Assembly (NCBI RefSeq): GCF_003076135.1
Contig: NZ_QDGZ01000001.1
Span: 62,001 to 126,000, forward strand
DNA from: Nocardioides gansuensis
Lineage (GTDB): Bacteria > Actinomycetota > Actinomycetes > Propionibacteriales > Nocardioidaceae
Length of the DNA: 64,000 nt
Reading direction: 5' to 3'
A program made the translations under genes and the position numbers. Positions 52,947 through 62,311 of this stretch are shown piece by piece. The notes beneath the pieces are model-generated. The model did no database searches. It saw nothing but the letters and a program-made list of their open reading frames with translations, and was not told where the DNA came from. Numbering within the stretch: the stretch's first letter is position 1; every line of letters starts with the position of its first letter.

Positions 52947-55322
52947 TCAGCTCTCGGGACCACTCTGCGGAGGCGCTTGACCAATAGCGTGCTGCTGGGC
53001 GACCCAGGCGGCGATCTGCGCTCGGGAGCGAAAGCCGAGCTTGGTCAGGATGCGCTGCGCATGGGTCTCGGCGGTGCGCACGGAGATCGTCAGCCGGGTC
53101 GCGATCTCTCTGTTGCTCAGGCCCTCTGCGATCAGCTCGGCGGTCTCGAGCTCGCGACCCGTGAGCACCGTGTCCGGCGTCGACGACACGGCCGTGGCTG
53201 GAGGGGTTTGCTCGCCGAGGGCATAGCCGATGCCGTCGTCGAGACTGGCCGCCCGGCCCCTCTGGAAGGCAGCCTCGAACCTCCCGTCGCCCAGCCGCTC
53301 GCGGCCGCGCTGGACGCATGCTTCGTGGAAGGGATACATGTGCTGATAGGTCTCCAGGGGGCGGCCCATGATCTCCCAGAGGCGGTCGGCCGCGCCCAGC
53401 AGCGTCGCGGCTCGTTCATGGTGCTCGAGGGCGGACTCCGCCCAGGCCAGCGACTCCATCGACCACCCGAGACCCGTCAGGTCTCGGAGCTCTCGTCGAA
53501 GCTGGATGCTGTGCTGGATCAGCTCCACCGCCCGCGGAAGATCCCTCTGCTGCATCACGAACAATCCGAATGTCCACAGCGCGTAGGCACGATGGAAGCA
53601 CTCGCCGGCGTGCTCGGTGATCCGGAGAAACTCCTCATGGCACCACGTCGCGCGGTCCGCGTCACCGAGCAGCGCCACGGCGGACGAGTACGACAACAGC
53701 AGGTCGAGGCGCACGGTGAGGTCGCGCCCGGGCTCGAGCAGGGCGAGGCCCGCCTCGAAGGCGGTGGTCGCGGCGGCGAGGTCTCCGCTGTAGAGCGCCA
53801 CTGACCCCTCGATCCAGTAGGCCAGCGCTTCGGTCCCGGGATCGCCGGCCGTGGCGTCGATGGCGCGGGCGGCCGCCAGCCGCTGGCCGCCGACGTCGAA
53901 CTCGCCGTCGGCCAGGGCCAGGGAGGCGTCGGTCAGCAGTGCCCGTGCCCGCACCACAGTCGGCGGACTCGGCCTGTCGAGCGCCCGCGCCAGCCAGATG
54001 CGGCCCTCGCGGGCCCAGCCGCGTCCCCACCAGTAGAAGTGGAAGACCGCCGTCAGGATCCGCATCGCGGACTCCAGCTCACCGGGCTCGGTCAGGCAAT
54101 AGTCCACCGCCGCCTGGACGTTGACGTGCTCCCGGTCCAGCCGGGCGAACCACTCCACCTGCCGAGGACTGACCCAGTCGGCATCCGCCTGCTCGACCAT
54201 GCGCAGGTATGCGTCGCGGTGCCTGCGGCGTAGTCGCTCCCGCTCGCTGGTCTGTTCGAGCTGCTCGCGGCCGAACTCCCGGATGGTGTCCAGCATGCGG
54301 TAGCGGACGACATCGGCATGCCGTTCCCCGACCAGGATCGACTTGTCGATCAGGTGCGCCAGGATCTCCGGCACTTCGGCGACGTCCAGGCCGTCTCCGG
54401 AACAGACCTCTTCGGCGGTGTCCAGCTCGAAGCCTCCGGTGAAGACCGAGAGCCGCGCCCACAGGAGCTGCTCCTGCTCCGAGCACAGGCCGTGGCTCCA
54501 CTCGATGCAGGAGCGCAGCGTCCGCTGCCGGCTCGGGGCGGTGCTGAGTGTGGAGGTCAGCAGGTGGGGGTGTTTCGACAGCCTGGCCAACACCTCCTTC
54601 TCCGAGAAGGCGCGCAACCGCGCCGCGGCGAGCTCGATGGCCAGCGGAAGCCCGTCGAGTCGCCGGCAGATCTCGGCAACCTCGGACCTGTTGCGCTCGG
54701 TCAGGTGATAGTCGTTCACGACCGCAGTGGCCCGGTCGACGAACAGCTCCACGGCGCCGTACTGGAGGAGGTTGTGGCTCTCGGGCTGGTCAGTGCCGGG
54801 CCGTTCGGCCTCGGGCAGCCCGAGCGGCGCCACCGGGTAGACCACCTCGCCCGTGATGCCCAGCCACTCGCGGCTCGTGGCCAGGATGCGCAGCCCCGGA
54901 CACGCACGCAGGAGGGCCCCGGCGAGCTCTCCGATCGCCTCGACCACATGTTCGGAGTTGTCGAGCACGAGCAACACCTGCCGCGAGGCCAGGTAGTCGG
55001 TCAGCATCTCGATCGGTGTGCGGCCGCCCTGCTCCCGGAGCCCGACCGCGACGGCGACCGTGCTCGCGACGAGCGCCGGGTCGCTCACCTGGTCCAGCTC
55101 CACGAGGACCGTGCCATCGGGAAAGCCTCGGCGTACGGCATTCGCCACCTCGCGCGCGAGGCGAGTCTTGCCCACGCCGCCGGGTCCGGTCAGGGTCACC
55201 AGGCGGGAGGTGGAGAGCAATCCCCTGACCTCGGCCACGTCATGTCGACGGCCGACGAAGCTGCTCAAAGCCAGGAACCGGCCGGAGGTCGCACCCTCCA
55301 CGGGCTGCCCCATGCCGTTCAT
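52947..55322 (-). CDS. Large ATPase-LuxR transcriptional regulator
   Basis: This 791-aa protein has NB-ARC/AfsR-like Walker A TLTGPGGVGKTRLAREVA, Walker B VLLVLDNSEHV and ILATSREWLG. A winged segment and a TPR-like helical region (about 330-700) follow. The C-terminal LuxR HTH is LTGRELETAELIAEGLSNREIATRLTISVRTAETHAQRIL, in segments. Such regulators usually sense an unknown ligand through the TPR region. It lies 24 bp downstream of the multicopper oxidase on the same strand, so both probably share a transcript. Confidence 0.93.
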   Translation of the reverse strand: MNGMGQPVEGATSGRFLALSSFVGRRHDVAEVRGLLSTSRLVTLTGPGGVGKTRLAREVANAVRRGFPDGTVLVELDQVSDPALVASTVAVAVGLREQGGRTPIEMLTDYLASRQVLLVLDNSEHVVEAIGELAGALLRACPGLRILATSREWLGITGEVVYPVAPLGLPEAERPGTDQPESHNLLQYGAVELFVDRATAVVNDYHLTERNRSEVAEICRRLDGLPLAIELAAARLRAFSEKEVLARLSKHPHLLTSTLSTAPSRQRTLRSCIEWSHGLCSEQEQLLWARLSVFTGGFELDTAEEVCSGDGLDVAEVPEILAHLIDKSILVGERHADVVRYRMLDTIREFGREQLEQTSERERLRRRHRDAYLRMVEQADADWVSPRQVEWFARLDREHVNVQAAVDYCLTEPGELESAMRILTAVFHFYWWGRGWAREGRIWLARALDRPSPPTVVRARALLTDASLALADGEFDVGGQRLAAARAIDATAGDPGTEALAYWIEGSVALYSGDLAAATTAFEAGLALLEPGRDLTVRLDLLLSYSSAVALLGDADRATWCHEEFLRITEHAGECFHRAYALWTFGLFVMQQRDLPRAVELIQHSIQLRRELRDLTGLGWSMESLAWAESALEHHERAATLLGAADRLWEIMGRPLETYQHMYPFHEACVQRGRERLGDGRFEAAFQRGRAASLDDGIGYALGEQTPPATAVSSTPDTVLTGRELETAELIAEGLSNREIATRLTISVRTAETHAQRILTKLGFRSRAQIAAWVAQQHAIGQAPPQSGPES

Positions 55323-55346
55323 CCTAGTCCCCGACCCGTGGGCCCT

Positions 55347-56897
55347 TCAGTGGTCGTGGGCCTCGTGGTGGTCGTGCGAGGGATCGCCGGCCTGCTCGTC
55401 CGGCTTCACCACGACGAACTGGCCCATCATGCCGCGGTCCTCGTGTCGCAACACGTGGCAGTGGAACATGTATGGCGTCTCCGGATCGGTGTAGTCGGAG
55501 AACCGCACCAGCAGCTCCACCTCTCGGCCCTCGGGCATGAAGACGGTGTCCTTCCAGCCCGCGAGCTCCGGCGGTGGCTCCCGACCGTCGACGGACTCGA
55601 CGACGAACTGGACGTCGTGGATGTGGAAGTTGTGCGGGTCACCGTCCGCGTTGCGCACGACCCACCGCTCCGTGGTGTCGACCTCGACGGTGGCGTCGGT
55701 GCGGTCCATCGCCATGTCCTGGCCGTTGATGGTGGTGCCGGACAGCCGGAACTCGCGGGTCCTCACGACGTCGTCAGGGTCGAGGGTCGGCGCGTCCGCG
55801 ATCCGGTCGGGCAGGGGCGGCGACGGGGAGAGGTGGTCGGCGGCGCGGAGCTGAAGTACGTCGAGTCTGTCGTCCGCGCCAGCGAACCGGTTGCCGGAGA
55901 GCTCCGACGGCGCGCTGCGGAGCACGGTCGTCTCACCGGGTTCGACGGCGACCACGACCTCGGCGCGCTCCCCGGGAGACAGCTCCAGATGGGTGAGCTC
56001 GACCGGCCTCGGCAGCAGCCCGCCGTCGGTGGCGATCAGCTGGTATCGCCGGTGGTCGTCGAAGTGGAAGTTGTAGACGCGGGCGTTGGACGCGTTGAGA
56101 AGCCGCAGCCGGACCAGCTCGGTCGTCACGTCGAGGTAGGGACCGGGTGTGCCGTTGACGAGGACCTGGTCGCCGAGGATCCCGTTGTTGCGGAACATCC
56201 CGTCGGAGTCGTCGAGCTCGCTACCCTCGAACTTCTTGTCCTGGACGATCACGGGGACGTCGTCGACGCCGTACGTCCGGGGAAGCGGGAGCTCCGCCTC
56301 CTGCGGGTCGTCGAGGATGAACATCCCGGCGACGCCGCGGTAGACGTGCTCAGCGGTCTCACCGTGGGGATGCGGGTGGTACCACAACGTCGCCGCCGGC
56401 TGGTCGACCTGCCACGTCGGGGACACGGTGTCGCCGTCGCCGACCATCTGGTGCGGCCCGCCGTCCATCGCGGCCGGGAGGTGCATGCCGTGCCAGTGGA
56501 GGGTGGACTCCTCGCCGAGGTCGTTGTGCACGTTGACGAGCACCTGCTCGCCGCGCTCTGCTCGGAGCGTCGGCCCGAGATAGCTGCCGTTCACGCCCCA
56601 GGTCGGCGTCGGCTCCGGTCGGCCCAGATCGGTCTCGCCCTGCTGCATGGTCAGGTCGAAGACGCGCGTGCCCTCGTCGACGTGCGACTCGGCCAGCGGC
56701 GGGATCGTCAGCGGCCGGTCGAAGTCGACCTCGCCGACGGTGTCGATGTCGGCGGTCGTATAGGTGACGGCGAACGCCGTCACCAGCGCCGCGACGGGGA
56801 GCAGCACCAGGGCGACGGGGATGGCCAGCCACCGCAGCCACCGGGTGCGGCGGCGAGGCTGCGTGATCGGTCGTCCGAGTGGGTCCACGAGAGTCAT
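55347..56897 (-). CDS. Multicopper oxidase (CueO/bilirubin oxidase-like)
   Basis: This 516-aa protein is anchored by one N-terminal helix (LRWLAIPVALVLLPVAALVTAFAV). All copper motifs are present: HWHGMH, WYHPHPHG, HNFHIHDVQF and HCHVLRHEDRGMMG, which bind the T1 and trinuclear sites. It should oxidise a metal ion or phenolic compound with O2 outside the membrane; Cu(I) is a candidate. The C-terminal tail is His-rich (DHHEAHDH). I chose ATG 56897 with GGGTGGGGG upstream. Confidence 0.94.
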   Translation of the reverse strand: MTLVDPLGRPITQPRRRTRWLRWLAIPVALVLLPVAALVTAFAVTYTTADIDTVGEVDFDRPLTIPPLAESHVDEGTRVFDLTMQQGETDLGRPEPTPTWGVNGSYLGPTLRAERGEQVLVNVHNDLGEESTLHWHGMHLPAAMDGGPHQMVGDGDTVSPTWQVDQPAATLWYHPHPHGETAEHVYRGVAGMFILDDPQEAELPLPRTYGVDDVPVIVQDKKFEGSELDDSDGMFRNNGILGDQVLVNGTPGPYLDVTTELVRLRLLNASNARVYNFHFDDHRRYQLIATDGGLLPRPVELTHLELSPGERAEVVVAVEPGETTVLRSAPSELSGNRFAGADDRLDVLQLRAADHLSPSPPLPDRIADAPTLDPDDVVRTREFRLSGTTINGQDMAMDRTDATVEVDTTERWVVRNADGDPHNFHIHDVQFVVESVDGREPPPELAGWKDTVFMPEGREVELLVRFSDYTDPETPYMFHCHVLRHEDRGMMGQFVVVKPDEQAGDPSHDHHEAHDH

Positions 56898-56933
56898 GTC
56901 CCCCACCCTCGGGCGGGGCCCCTGCACGCTCAA

Positions 56934-56963
56934 CGAGAACGGCCAGGTTCCAGGGCCGTCTCG
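56934..56963. promoter_or_regulatory. Inverted repeat upstream of the multicopper oxidase
   Basis: CGAGAACGGCC (56934-56944) and GGCCGTCTCG (56954-56963) form 10-bp arms with one extra A. It lies about 40 bp before the oxidase ATG in the divergent region shared with the fumarate reductase operon. It may be an operator or a leader hairpin. I see no copper-repressor consensus I could name. Confidence 0.45.
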
Positions 56964-57103
56964 GGGACGGTTCCGGGTGTTCCCCCAGACAGTCTCGGCG
57001 GGAGCCAGCGCTCTCATCGCGTAGACGGCAGGCCGACCCCTTCACATTCGGCCCGCGACGGAGCACCCTGACAGGAAACAGCCCTTCGTGAGGGAGATGC
57101 GCT

Positions 57104-57331
57104 GTGACGACCACCGTCAGCCGCTTCGAGGCCCAGCTTGCGCCCTGCGGCAAGTCGCACGACGGCGAGTCCCTGACGACCGAGGACCTGCAGGGCCTGG
57201 TCACCGAGGATCGCCGCTACTCGTGCGGATGCCGCATCAGCAAGGAGGAGTTCCATGACGGCAGCGTCCACCGCACGGTCGTGAACCACCACGGCAAGGT
57301 GCTCGTGGACGAGGAGCTCCGAGGTGAGTGA
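57104..57331 (+). CDS. 75-aa Cys-containing protein at the head of the frd operon
   Basis: This small soluble protein is unknown to me. It contains [20 protein letters not shown] and [20 protein letters not shown], so Cys15, Cys41 and Cys43 with nearby His could bind iron or zinc. GAGGGAG lies about 6 nt before the GTG. It overlaps frdA by 8 bp and carries the frdA ribosome binding site, so it is expressed with the reductase. It may help assembly or redox tuning, but nothing in the sequence proves it. Confidence 0.75.
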   Translation: MTTTVSRFEAQLAPCGKSHDGESLTTEDLQGLVTEDRRYSCGCRISKEEFHDGSVHRTVVNHHGKVLVDEELRGE

Positions 57332-59078
57332 GGGCCTCGTACGCGCCGCCCACGACGTACTGATCGTGGGCGGCGGGGCCGCAGGCCTGCGCGCGGCGAT
57401 CGCGATCGCCGAGACCAATCCGCGCCTCGACGTGGCGGTGGTCTCCAAGGTCTACCCGATGCGCAGCCACACGGTCTCCGCCGAGGGCGGAGCGGCCGGC
57501 GTCATCGCCGACGACGACACCCTCGACGAGCACATCTACGACACGATCTCGGGCAGCGACTGGCTCGGCGACCAGGACGCCATCGAGGCGTTCGTCCACG
57601 AGGCTCCCCGCGAGCTGCTGCAGCTCGAGCACTGGGGCTGCCCGTGGAGCCGGCAGCCGGACGGCCACATCGCGGTCCGTGCGTTCGGCGGCATGAAGAA
57701 GAAGCGCACCTGGTTCGCGGCCGACAAGACCGGCTTCCACATGCTGCACTCCCTGTTCCAGACGACCCTGAAGTACGACGCGGTCACGCGCTACGACGAG
57801 GTGTTCGTCACCCGGCTGCTGGTCGACGACGGCCGGGTGCACGGCGTCGTCGCGATCGGCCTGTTCACGGGGAAGATCCAGGCGGTCACTGCGAAGGCGG
57901 TCATCCTGTGCACGGGCGGCTGCGGCAAGGTCTTCCCGTTCACCACGAACGCCAACATCAACACGGGCGACGGCATGTCCCTCGCCTACCGCGCGGGCGC
58001 GCCGCTCAAGGACATGGAGTTCGTCCAGTACCACCCGACCGGCCTGCCGTTCACCGGCATCCTGATGACCGAGGCCGCGCGGGCCGAGGGCGGCTGGCTG
58101 CTGAACAAGGACGGCTACCGCTACCTGCAGGACTACGACCTCGGGAAGCCCTCGCCGACTCCGGAGCTGCGCAGCATGGAGCTCGGTCCTCGCGATCGAC
58201 TGTCGCAAGCCTTCGTGCACGAGGTCGAGAAGGGCCGCACGTCGGACTCGCCCTGGGGTCCGATCGTCCACCTCGACCTGCGACATCTCGGCGCGGAGCT
58301 CATCGACGCGAAGCTTCCGTTCGTGCGCGAGCTGTGCCTGAAGTACGAGCGCATCGACCCCGTGCACGAGCTGATCCCGGTCCGCCCGGTCGTGCACTAC
58401 ATGATGGGTGGGGTCCACACCGACATCGACGGGGCGACGCCGCTCGAAGGGTTGTACGCCGCGGGCGAGACGGCCTGCGTCAGCATCAACGGCGCCAACC
58501 GGCTCGGGTCCAACTCGTTGCCGGAGTGCCTGGTCTTCGGCGCTCGCGCCGGGAGAGCGGCCGCGGAGTTCGCCTCCACCGCCGGTCCGGCACCGGCTGT
58601 CGTCGAGGCCCAGGCAGCCGATGAGGTCCGCCGCCTCGAGCGGGACCTGCTCGCGGCGGAGCCGGGGGCCGAGCGCACCTCGACGATCCGGCAGGAAATG
58701 CAGGCGACGATGGAGGACGCCGCCGGCATCTACCGGACGGGCCCCGCCCTGACCAAGGGCCTGGACCGGCTCCGCGAGCTGCAGGACCGGGTCGGGAGGG
58801 TCGGGATCGCGGATACGAGCCGGTCGTTCAACACCGAGCTGCTCGCGGCCCTGGAGCTGGCCAACATGCTCGACATCGGCGAGTGCATCCTCCAGTCGGG
58901 GCTGCAGCGTGAGGAGTCGAGAGGGGCGCACCAGCGCACGGACTTCCCGGGCCGCGACGACGAGCGCTTCCTCAGCCACCAGCTGGCGTATCGGAACGCC
59001 GACGGGACGGTGCGCGTCGAGTCCTTGCCGGTGACCATCACCCGCTGGCCTCCGGGCGAACGGATCTACGGAAGGTAG
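57324..59078 (+). CDS. frdA: Fumarate reductase / succinate dehydrogenase flavoprotein subunit
   Basis: In this 584-aa subunit, the FAD site is [19 protein letters not shown], and the flavin-linking His lies in [14 protein letters not shown]. Active-site segments are [25 protein letters not shown] and [16 protein letters not shown]. The GTG is preceded by GAGGAG. The downstream genes frdB, frdC and frdD mark a quinol:fumarate reductase of the mycobacterial FrdABCD type, which may also run in the succinate direction. It faces the cytoplasm. Confidence 0.95.
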   Translation: MSEGLVRAAHDVLIVGGGAAGLRAAIAIAETNPRLDVAVVSKVYPMRSHTVSAEGGAAGVIADDDTLDEHIYDTISGSDWLGDQDAIEAFVHEAPRELLQLEHWGCPWSRQPDGHIAVRAFGGMKKKRTWFAADKTGFHMLHSLFQTTLKYDAVTRYDEVFVTRLLVDDGRVHGVVAIGLFTGKIQAVTAKAVILCTGGCGKVFPFTTNANINTGDGMSLAYRAGAPLKDMEFVQYHPTGLPFTGILMTEAARAEGGWLLNKDGYRYLQDYDLGKPSPTPELRSMELGPRDRLSQAFVHEVEKGRTSDSPWGPIVHLDLRHLGAELIDAKLPFVRELCLKYERIDPVHELIPVRPVVHYMMGGVHTDIDGATPLEGLYAAGETACVSINGANRLGSNSLPECLVFGARAGRAAAEFASTAGPAPAVVEAQAADEVRRLERDLLAAEPGAERTSTIRQEMQATMEDAAGIYRTGPALTKGLDRLRELQDRVGRVGIADTSRSFNTELLAALELANMLDIGECILQSGLQREESRGAHQRTDFPGRDDERFLSHQLAYRNADGTVRVESLPVTITRWPPGERIYGR

Positions 59079-59080
59079 CC

Positions 59081-59824
59081 ATGGCGGACAGCATCCGGCT
59101 CGAGGTCACCAGGTACCGGCCCGAGGGTGACTCCGGACCAGAGGTCCAGGAGTACGACGTACCGCTCCGCAAGGAGTGGACGGTCCTCGACGGGCTCAAC
59201 CACGTCAAGGACGAGGTGGACACCACGCTGGCGTTCCGCTGGTCGTGCCGGATGGGCATCTGCGGCAGCTGCGGGATGAACGTCGACGGCGAACCCAAGC
59301 TGACCTGCGCGACGTTCCTGAGCGACTACGCGCCCGGGCCGGTGCGGGTCGAGCCACTCGCCAACTTCCCGATCGTCCGTGACCTCGTCGTCGACCTCTA
59401 CGACTTCATGGAGAAGCTGCCGCGGGTCAAGCCATGGATCATCCGCGACGACGACCTGACCGTGATCGACGGTGAGTACCTCCAGACACCCGAGGAGCTC
59501 GACGCGTACAAGCAGTTCAGCATGTGCATCAACTGCATGCTCTGCTACGCGGCCTGCCCCGTCTACGGGCTCGACCCGGAGTTCATCGGGCCGGCCGCCA
59601 TCGCCCTGGCCGAGCGGTACGACCTCGACTCGCGTGACCGGGGTGCGCGGGAGCGCCTCGACGTGCTCATCGAGCACGAGGGCGTCTGGGGCTGCACGTT
59701 CGTCGGCGAGTGCACGCGCGTGTGCCCCAAGCACGTCGACCCGGCCGGCGCCATCCAGCGGTACAAGCTGAAGGCGGCGAAGGAGAACGTGATGGCGTTC
59801 CTGCTGCCGAGGGGGGCGCGATGA
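59081..59824 (+). CDS. frdB: Fumarate reductase iron-sulfur subunit
   Basis: This 247-aa subunit carries electrons between quinol and FAD. Ligands for three clusters are complete: [2Fe-2S] [21 protein letters not shown], here split as CRMGICGSC and PKLTC; [4Fe-4S] [14 protein letters not shown]; and [3Fe-4S] [23 protein letters not shown] precedes the ATG. It follows frdA by 2 nt. The stop overlaps an 18-codon ORF. Confidence 0.96.
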   Translation: MADSIRLEVTRYRPEGDSGPEVQEYDVPLRKEWTVLDGLNHVKDEVDTTLAFRWSCRMGICGSCGMNVDGEPKLTCATFLSDYAPGPVRVEPLANFPIVRDLVVDLYDFMEKLPRVKPWIIRDDDLTVIDGEYLQTPEELDAYKQFSMCINCMLCYAACPVYGLDPEFIGPAAIALAERYDLDSRDRGARERLDVLIEHEGVWGCTFVGECTRVCPKHVDPAGAIQRYKLKAAKENVMAFLLPRGAR

Positions 59825-59877
59825 CTCACCCCACGAAACCGCTCGCTGCGCTCCCGCTTCCGCGGGGACCCCGATGA
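59821..59877 (+). CDS. 18-aa ORF bridging frdB and frdC
   Basis: [18 protein letters not shown] starts in an ATGA overlap with frdB and ends in an ATGA overlap with frdC. It fills the 49-bp space exactly. It may serve only to carry ribosomes across the gap so that frdC is made in proportion. As a protein it has no recognised motif. Confidence 0.4.
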   Translation: MTHPTKPLAALPLPRGPR

Positions 59878-60263
59878 CCGAGGTGCGCGTCCACCACCGC
59901 CCGATCTCGACCTGGTGGTGGACGCGGAAGCCGACCTACTTCGTCTTCGTGATGCGCGAGCTGAGCAGCATCTTCGTGGCCTGGTTCGTGGTCTACCTGC
60001 TGATGCTCGTGTACGCCGTCGGGCGGGGCGAGGCGGCGTACGAGGACTTCCTCGCCTGGGCGGCGACGCCGTGGGTGGTGGTCCTGAACGTCGTCGCGTC
60101 ACTGTTCCTCGTGCTGCACGTCGTCACCTGGTTCAACCTCACCCCCCAGGCGATGGACGTGCGGATCCGCGGTCAGAAGGCGCCCGCCTCGCTCGTCGTC
60201 GCCTCGCAGTACGTCGGCCTGGCGGTCGTGTCCGCCTTCGTGCTCTGGCTGGTGACCCGGTGA
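59874..60263 (+). CDS. frdC: Fumarate reductase membrane anchor subunit C
   Basis: This 129-aa subunit has three helices (about 25-47, 65-85 and 105-127). The start VHHRPISTWWWTRKPTYFVFVMRELSS matches FrdC. It anchors FrdAB and helps form the quinone site. It overlaps the short ORF and frdD by 4 nt each. FrdC/FrdD pairs differ from the SdhC/D of aerobic complexes and do not bind heme in E. coli. Confidence 0.93.
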   Translation: MTEVRVHHRPISTWWWTRKPTYFVFVMRELSSIFVAWFVVYLLMLVYAVGRGEAAYEDFLAWAATPWVVVLNVVASLFLVLHVVTWFNLTPQAMDVRIRGQKAPASLVVASQYVGLAVVSAFVLWLVTR

Positions 60264-60640
60264 GCACCGCACCCATGACCGCCCGCCGCCCGAGAAAGCG
60301 CCGGATCGAGCCGCTCGTGTGGCTGATGTTCAGCGGCGGCGGGGTGATGGCCGCCGTGTTCCTGCCAGTGCTCGTGTTCCTGTTCGCCCTGGCCTTCCCA
60401 CTGGGCTGGATCTCCCCGCCCGACCACGACCACCTGCTCGCCGTCGTCGGCCACCCGGTGACCTTCCTCTTCCTCCTGGGCATGTTCGTGGTCCTCCTGG
60501 TCCACAGCGCCCACCGTTTCCGGTACACGCTCTACGACGGCCTCCAGCTCAAGAGGAAGCGAATGGTGGCGGTGCTCTGCTACGGAGCTGCCGTGGTCGG
60601 CTCGATCGCCGCGGTCGTCGTCCTCTGGGCCGCGACCTGA
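60260..60640 (+). CDS. frdD: Fumarate reductase membrane anchor subunit D
   Basis: This 126-aa subunit has three helices (about 20-48, 63-83 and 100-124). The family segment EPLVWLMFSGGGVMAAVFLPVLVFL is clear, with HSAHRFRYTLYDGLQLKR after helix 2. The GTG overlaps the frdC stop (GTGA). It completes the frdABCD set. A terminator hairpin follows 17 bp after the stop. Confidence 0.93.
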   Translation: MSTAPMTARRPRKRRIEPLVWLMFSGGGVMAAVFLPVLVFLFALAFPLGWISPPDHDHLLAVVGHPVTFLFLLGMFVVLLVHSAHRFRYTLYDGLQLKRKRMVAVLCYGAAVVGSIAAVVVLWAAT

Positions 60641-60657
60641 GCAAGGTCCAGCGCGCG

Positions 60658-60683
60658 GCCCAGCGACCAGCAGACCGCTGGGC
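60658..60683. terminator. Hairpin after frdD
   Basis: GCCCAGCG (60658-60665) pairs with CGCTGGGC (60676-60683) around a 10-nt loop. It is the likely end of the frd transcript. The following 125 bp form the leader of the GH16 gene and contain a second small hairpin, CCGTGG (60733-60738) with CCACGG (60751-60756). Confidence 0.65.
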
Positions 60684-60808
60684 TACCGGGTGATAGCGTT
60701 TCCGTACCGCGGGCTGCCCGGTATGCGCGGCGCCGTGGTGGTTCCTACGGCCACGGTTCACTCCGATTTCGGTCTTCGCCTCCTGTTCCTCCGAATCGGA
60801 TCAGTCCC

Positions 60809-62014
60809 GTGACTTCTTCTCCCCGTCTCGTCGTGGCCGGGCTCGCCGCCGCGGCGTTCCTTCCGTCCACCGTGCTGGCCACCGCGGGGCCGGGCACCGC
60901 GGGCGTCGCACCCGCAGGGCGCCCCGCTGCTGCCGAGCGGGTCGCCCAGAGCGCCCGTCTCCGGGTGCTGCCGCAGATCGTCCAGCAGGGCACGACCCGG
61001 GCGCCCGCCGCGCACGCGCGGGCCGCCTTCGTGACCACCTTGAAGCCCAACGTCAAGGGCCGCCCGGTGGCGTTGCAGGTCGCCGAGGGCGAGCTCTGGA
61101 GGACCGTGGACAAGGGGCGCACGAATGGCCGTGGGAGCGCCGAGTTCGCCGCCCCCGCGGCCAGAGACGGCACGCCGCTGACCTACCGGGTCACTGCCCA
61201 GCGCTACCAGGGCCTCGGGAAAGTCAGGAGCCAGCCCAAGGCAAGCCCCTGGCTCACGGACACCTGGGTCGACGAGTTCTCCGGCACCAGCCTCGGCGAC
61301 GCGTGGGGCCATCGCGGCACCATCTACGCCCCCAAGTCACGGCGCGCCTGCTCCAAGGGCGACCCGCGCGCCACGACCGTCGCCGACGGCGTCGCCCGCC
61401 TCTCGGTCCTGCCCGACCCGGACCGGACCGACCGGTGCACCGCCTACATCAGGGGCAGGCCCACCGGCCGCTACGCCTACCGGATCAACGGCCACATCGG
61501 CACCATGGGCAAGTTCTCCTTCAGCTACGGCTTCGCTGCCGCACGCGTGAAGATGCACTCAGCCCGCGGCCAGCACGGCGGCTTCTGGATGCTGCCCCAG
61601 ACCTCGGTTCCCGGGGAGACGCGCCCGGCGCTGACCGGCGCGGAGGTCGACGTGGTCGAGTACTTCGGCAACAGGCACCCCGAGGGCGGTCTGGCCTCGT
61701 TCACCTACTCCCAGGACTCCACCGGCGGACAGGTCAAGACCGGCGGCTGGATCAAGCGCTCGCGTGGGTTCCTCAAGAACCGCAGCGACGGCTGGTCGAA
61801 GAGCTTCCACGTGTTCTCGGTCGAGTGGACCCCCCAGCGCTACATCTTCCGGATCGACGGCAAGGAGACGTGGCGCACCAAGGTCGGCGTCTCCGGCCAG
61901 CCGGAGTACCTGATCCTGTCCCTGCTGTCCTCGGACTACGAGCTGTCGCACAGCGGCGACTGGGCGCTGCCGCAGACGATGAAGGTCGACTGGGTCCGGG
62001 TCTGGGAGGCCTGA
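60809..62014 (+). CDS. Secreted glycoside hydrolase family 16 protein
   Basis: This 401-aa protein has an N-terminal signal peptide (VVAGLAAAAFLPSTVLATAG). A region of about 100 residues with an Ig-like look follows (GRPVALQVAEGELWRTVDKG). The GH16 domain (about 150-400) has the catalytic ExDxxE in AEVDVVEYFGN and the end MKVDWVRVWEA. GH16 enzymes cut beta-1,3 or beta-1,3/1,4 glucans and related polymers; the exact substrate is not clear. The GTG start has a weak ribosome binding site. Confidence 0.92.
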   Translation: MTSSPRLVVAGLAAAAFLPSTVLATAGPGTAGVAPAGRPAAAERVAQSARLRVLPQIVQQGTTRAPAAHARAAFVTTLKPNVKGRPVALQVAEGELWRTVDKGRTNGRGSAEFAAPAARDGTPLTYRVTAQRYQGLGKVRSQPKASPWLTDTWVDEFSGTSLGDAWGHRGTIYAPKSRRACSKGDPRATTVADGVARLSVLPDPDRTDRCTAYIRGRPTGRYAYRINGHIGTMGKFSFSYGFAAARVKMHSARGQHGGFWMLPQTSVPGETRPALTGAEVDVVEYFGNRHPEGGLASFTYSQDSTGGQVKTGGWIKRSRGFLKNRSDGWSKSFHVFSVEWTPQRYIFRIDGKETWRTKVGVSGQPEYLILSLLSSDYELSHSGDWALPQTMKVDWVRVWEA

Positions 62015-62044
62015 CCGGCTGAAACCCGGCTGTGACACGAAGAG

Positions 62045-62078
62045 GCCCCGCAGGCGTCTCGGGTCACCTGCGGGGCTT
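62045..62078 (+). terminator. Terminator after the GH16 gene
   Basis: GCCCCGCAGG (62045-62054) pairs with CCTGCGGGGC (62067-62076), followed by TT. It lies 30 bp after the stop. The stem is GC-rich and the loop is 12 nt. Confidence 0.8.
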
Positions 62079-62311
62079 GCGCACTATCGTGGACCGGCTC
62101 GAATGGGCTTGTCATGAGAATCCAGAACCTTTACCCACGGGACGCGAGGACGACCGCATGGCAGCAACCTCCACGCCCGCGCTGTCGGTGAGTCCCGAGG
62201 ACCAGGCACCCTGCTCTGCGCAGCTGGCAGATGCCGAGCATGCTGGGCCAGCCCGCTGTACGAGTCACTCGACTCCACCGTCGCCGGTGCGTCGACCTGG
62301 TAGTCGTCGGC
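62079..62311. other. Gap with a possible gene remnant
   Basis: An open frame from ATG 62158 (MAATSTPALSVSPEDQAP...) has a protein-like start but loses that character after about 35 codons. It may be a decayed gene. No promoter or repeat is evident. Confidence 0.35.

Noticed and set aside
60684-60808. Leader of the GH16 gene considered as a c-di-AMP (ydaO-type) riboswitch
   Set aside because: Only one short hairpin is visible and I could not find the conserved riboswitch core.
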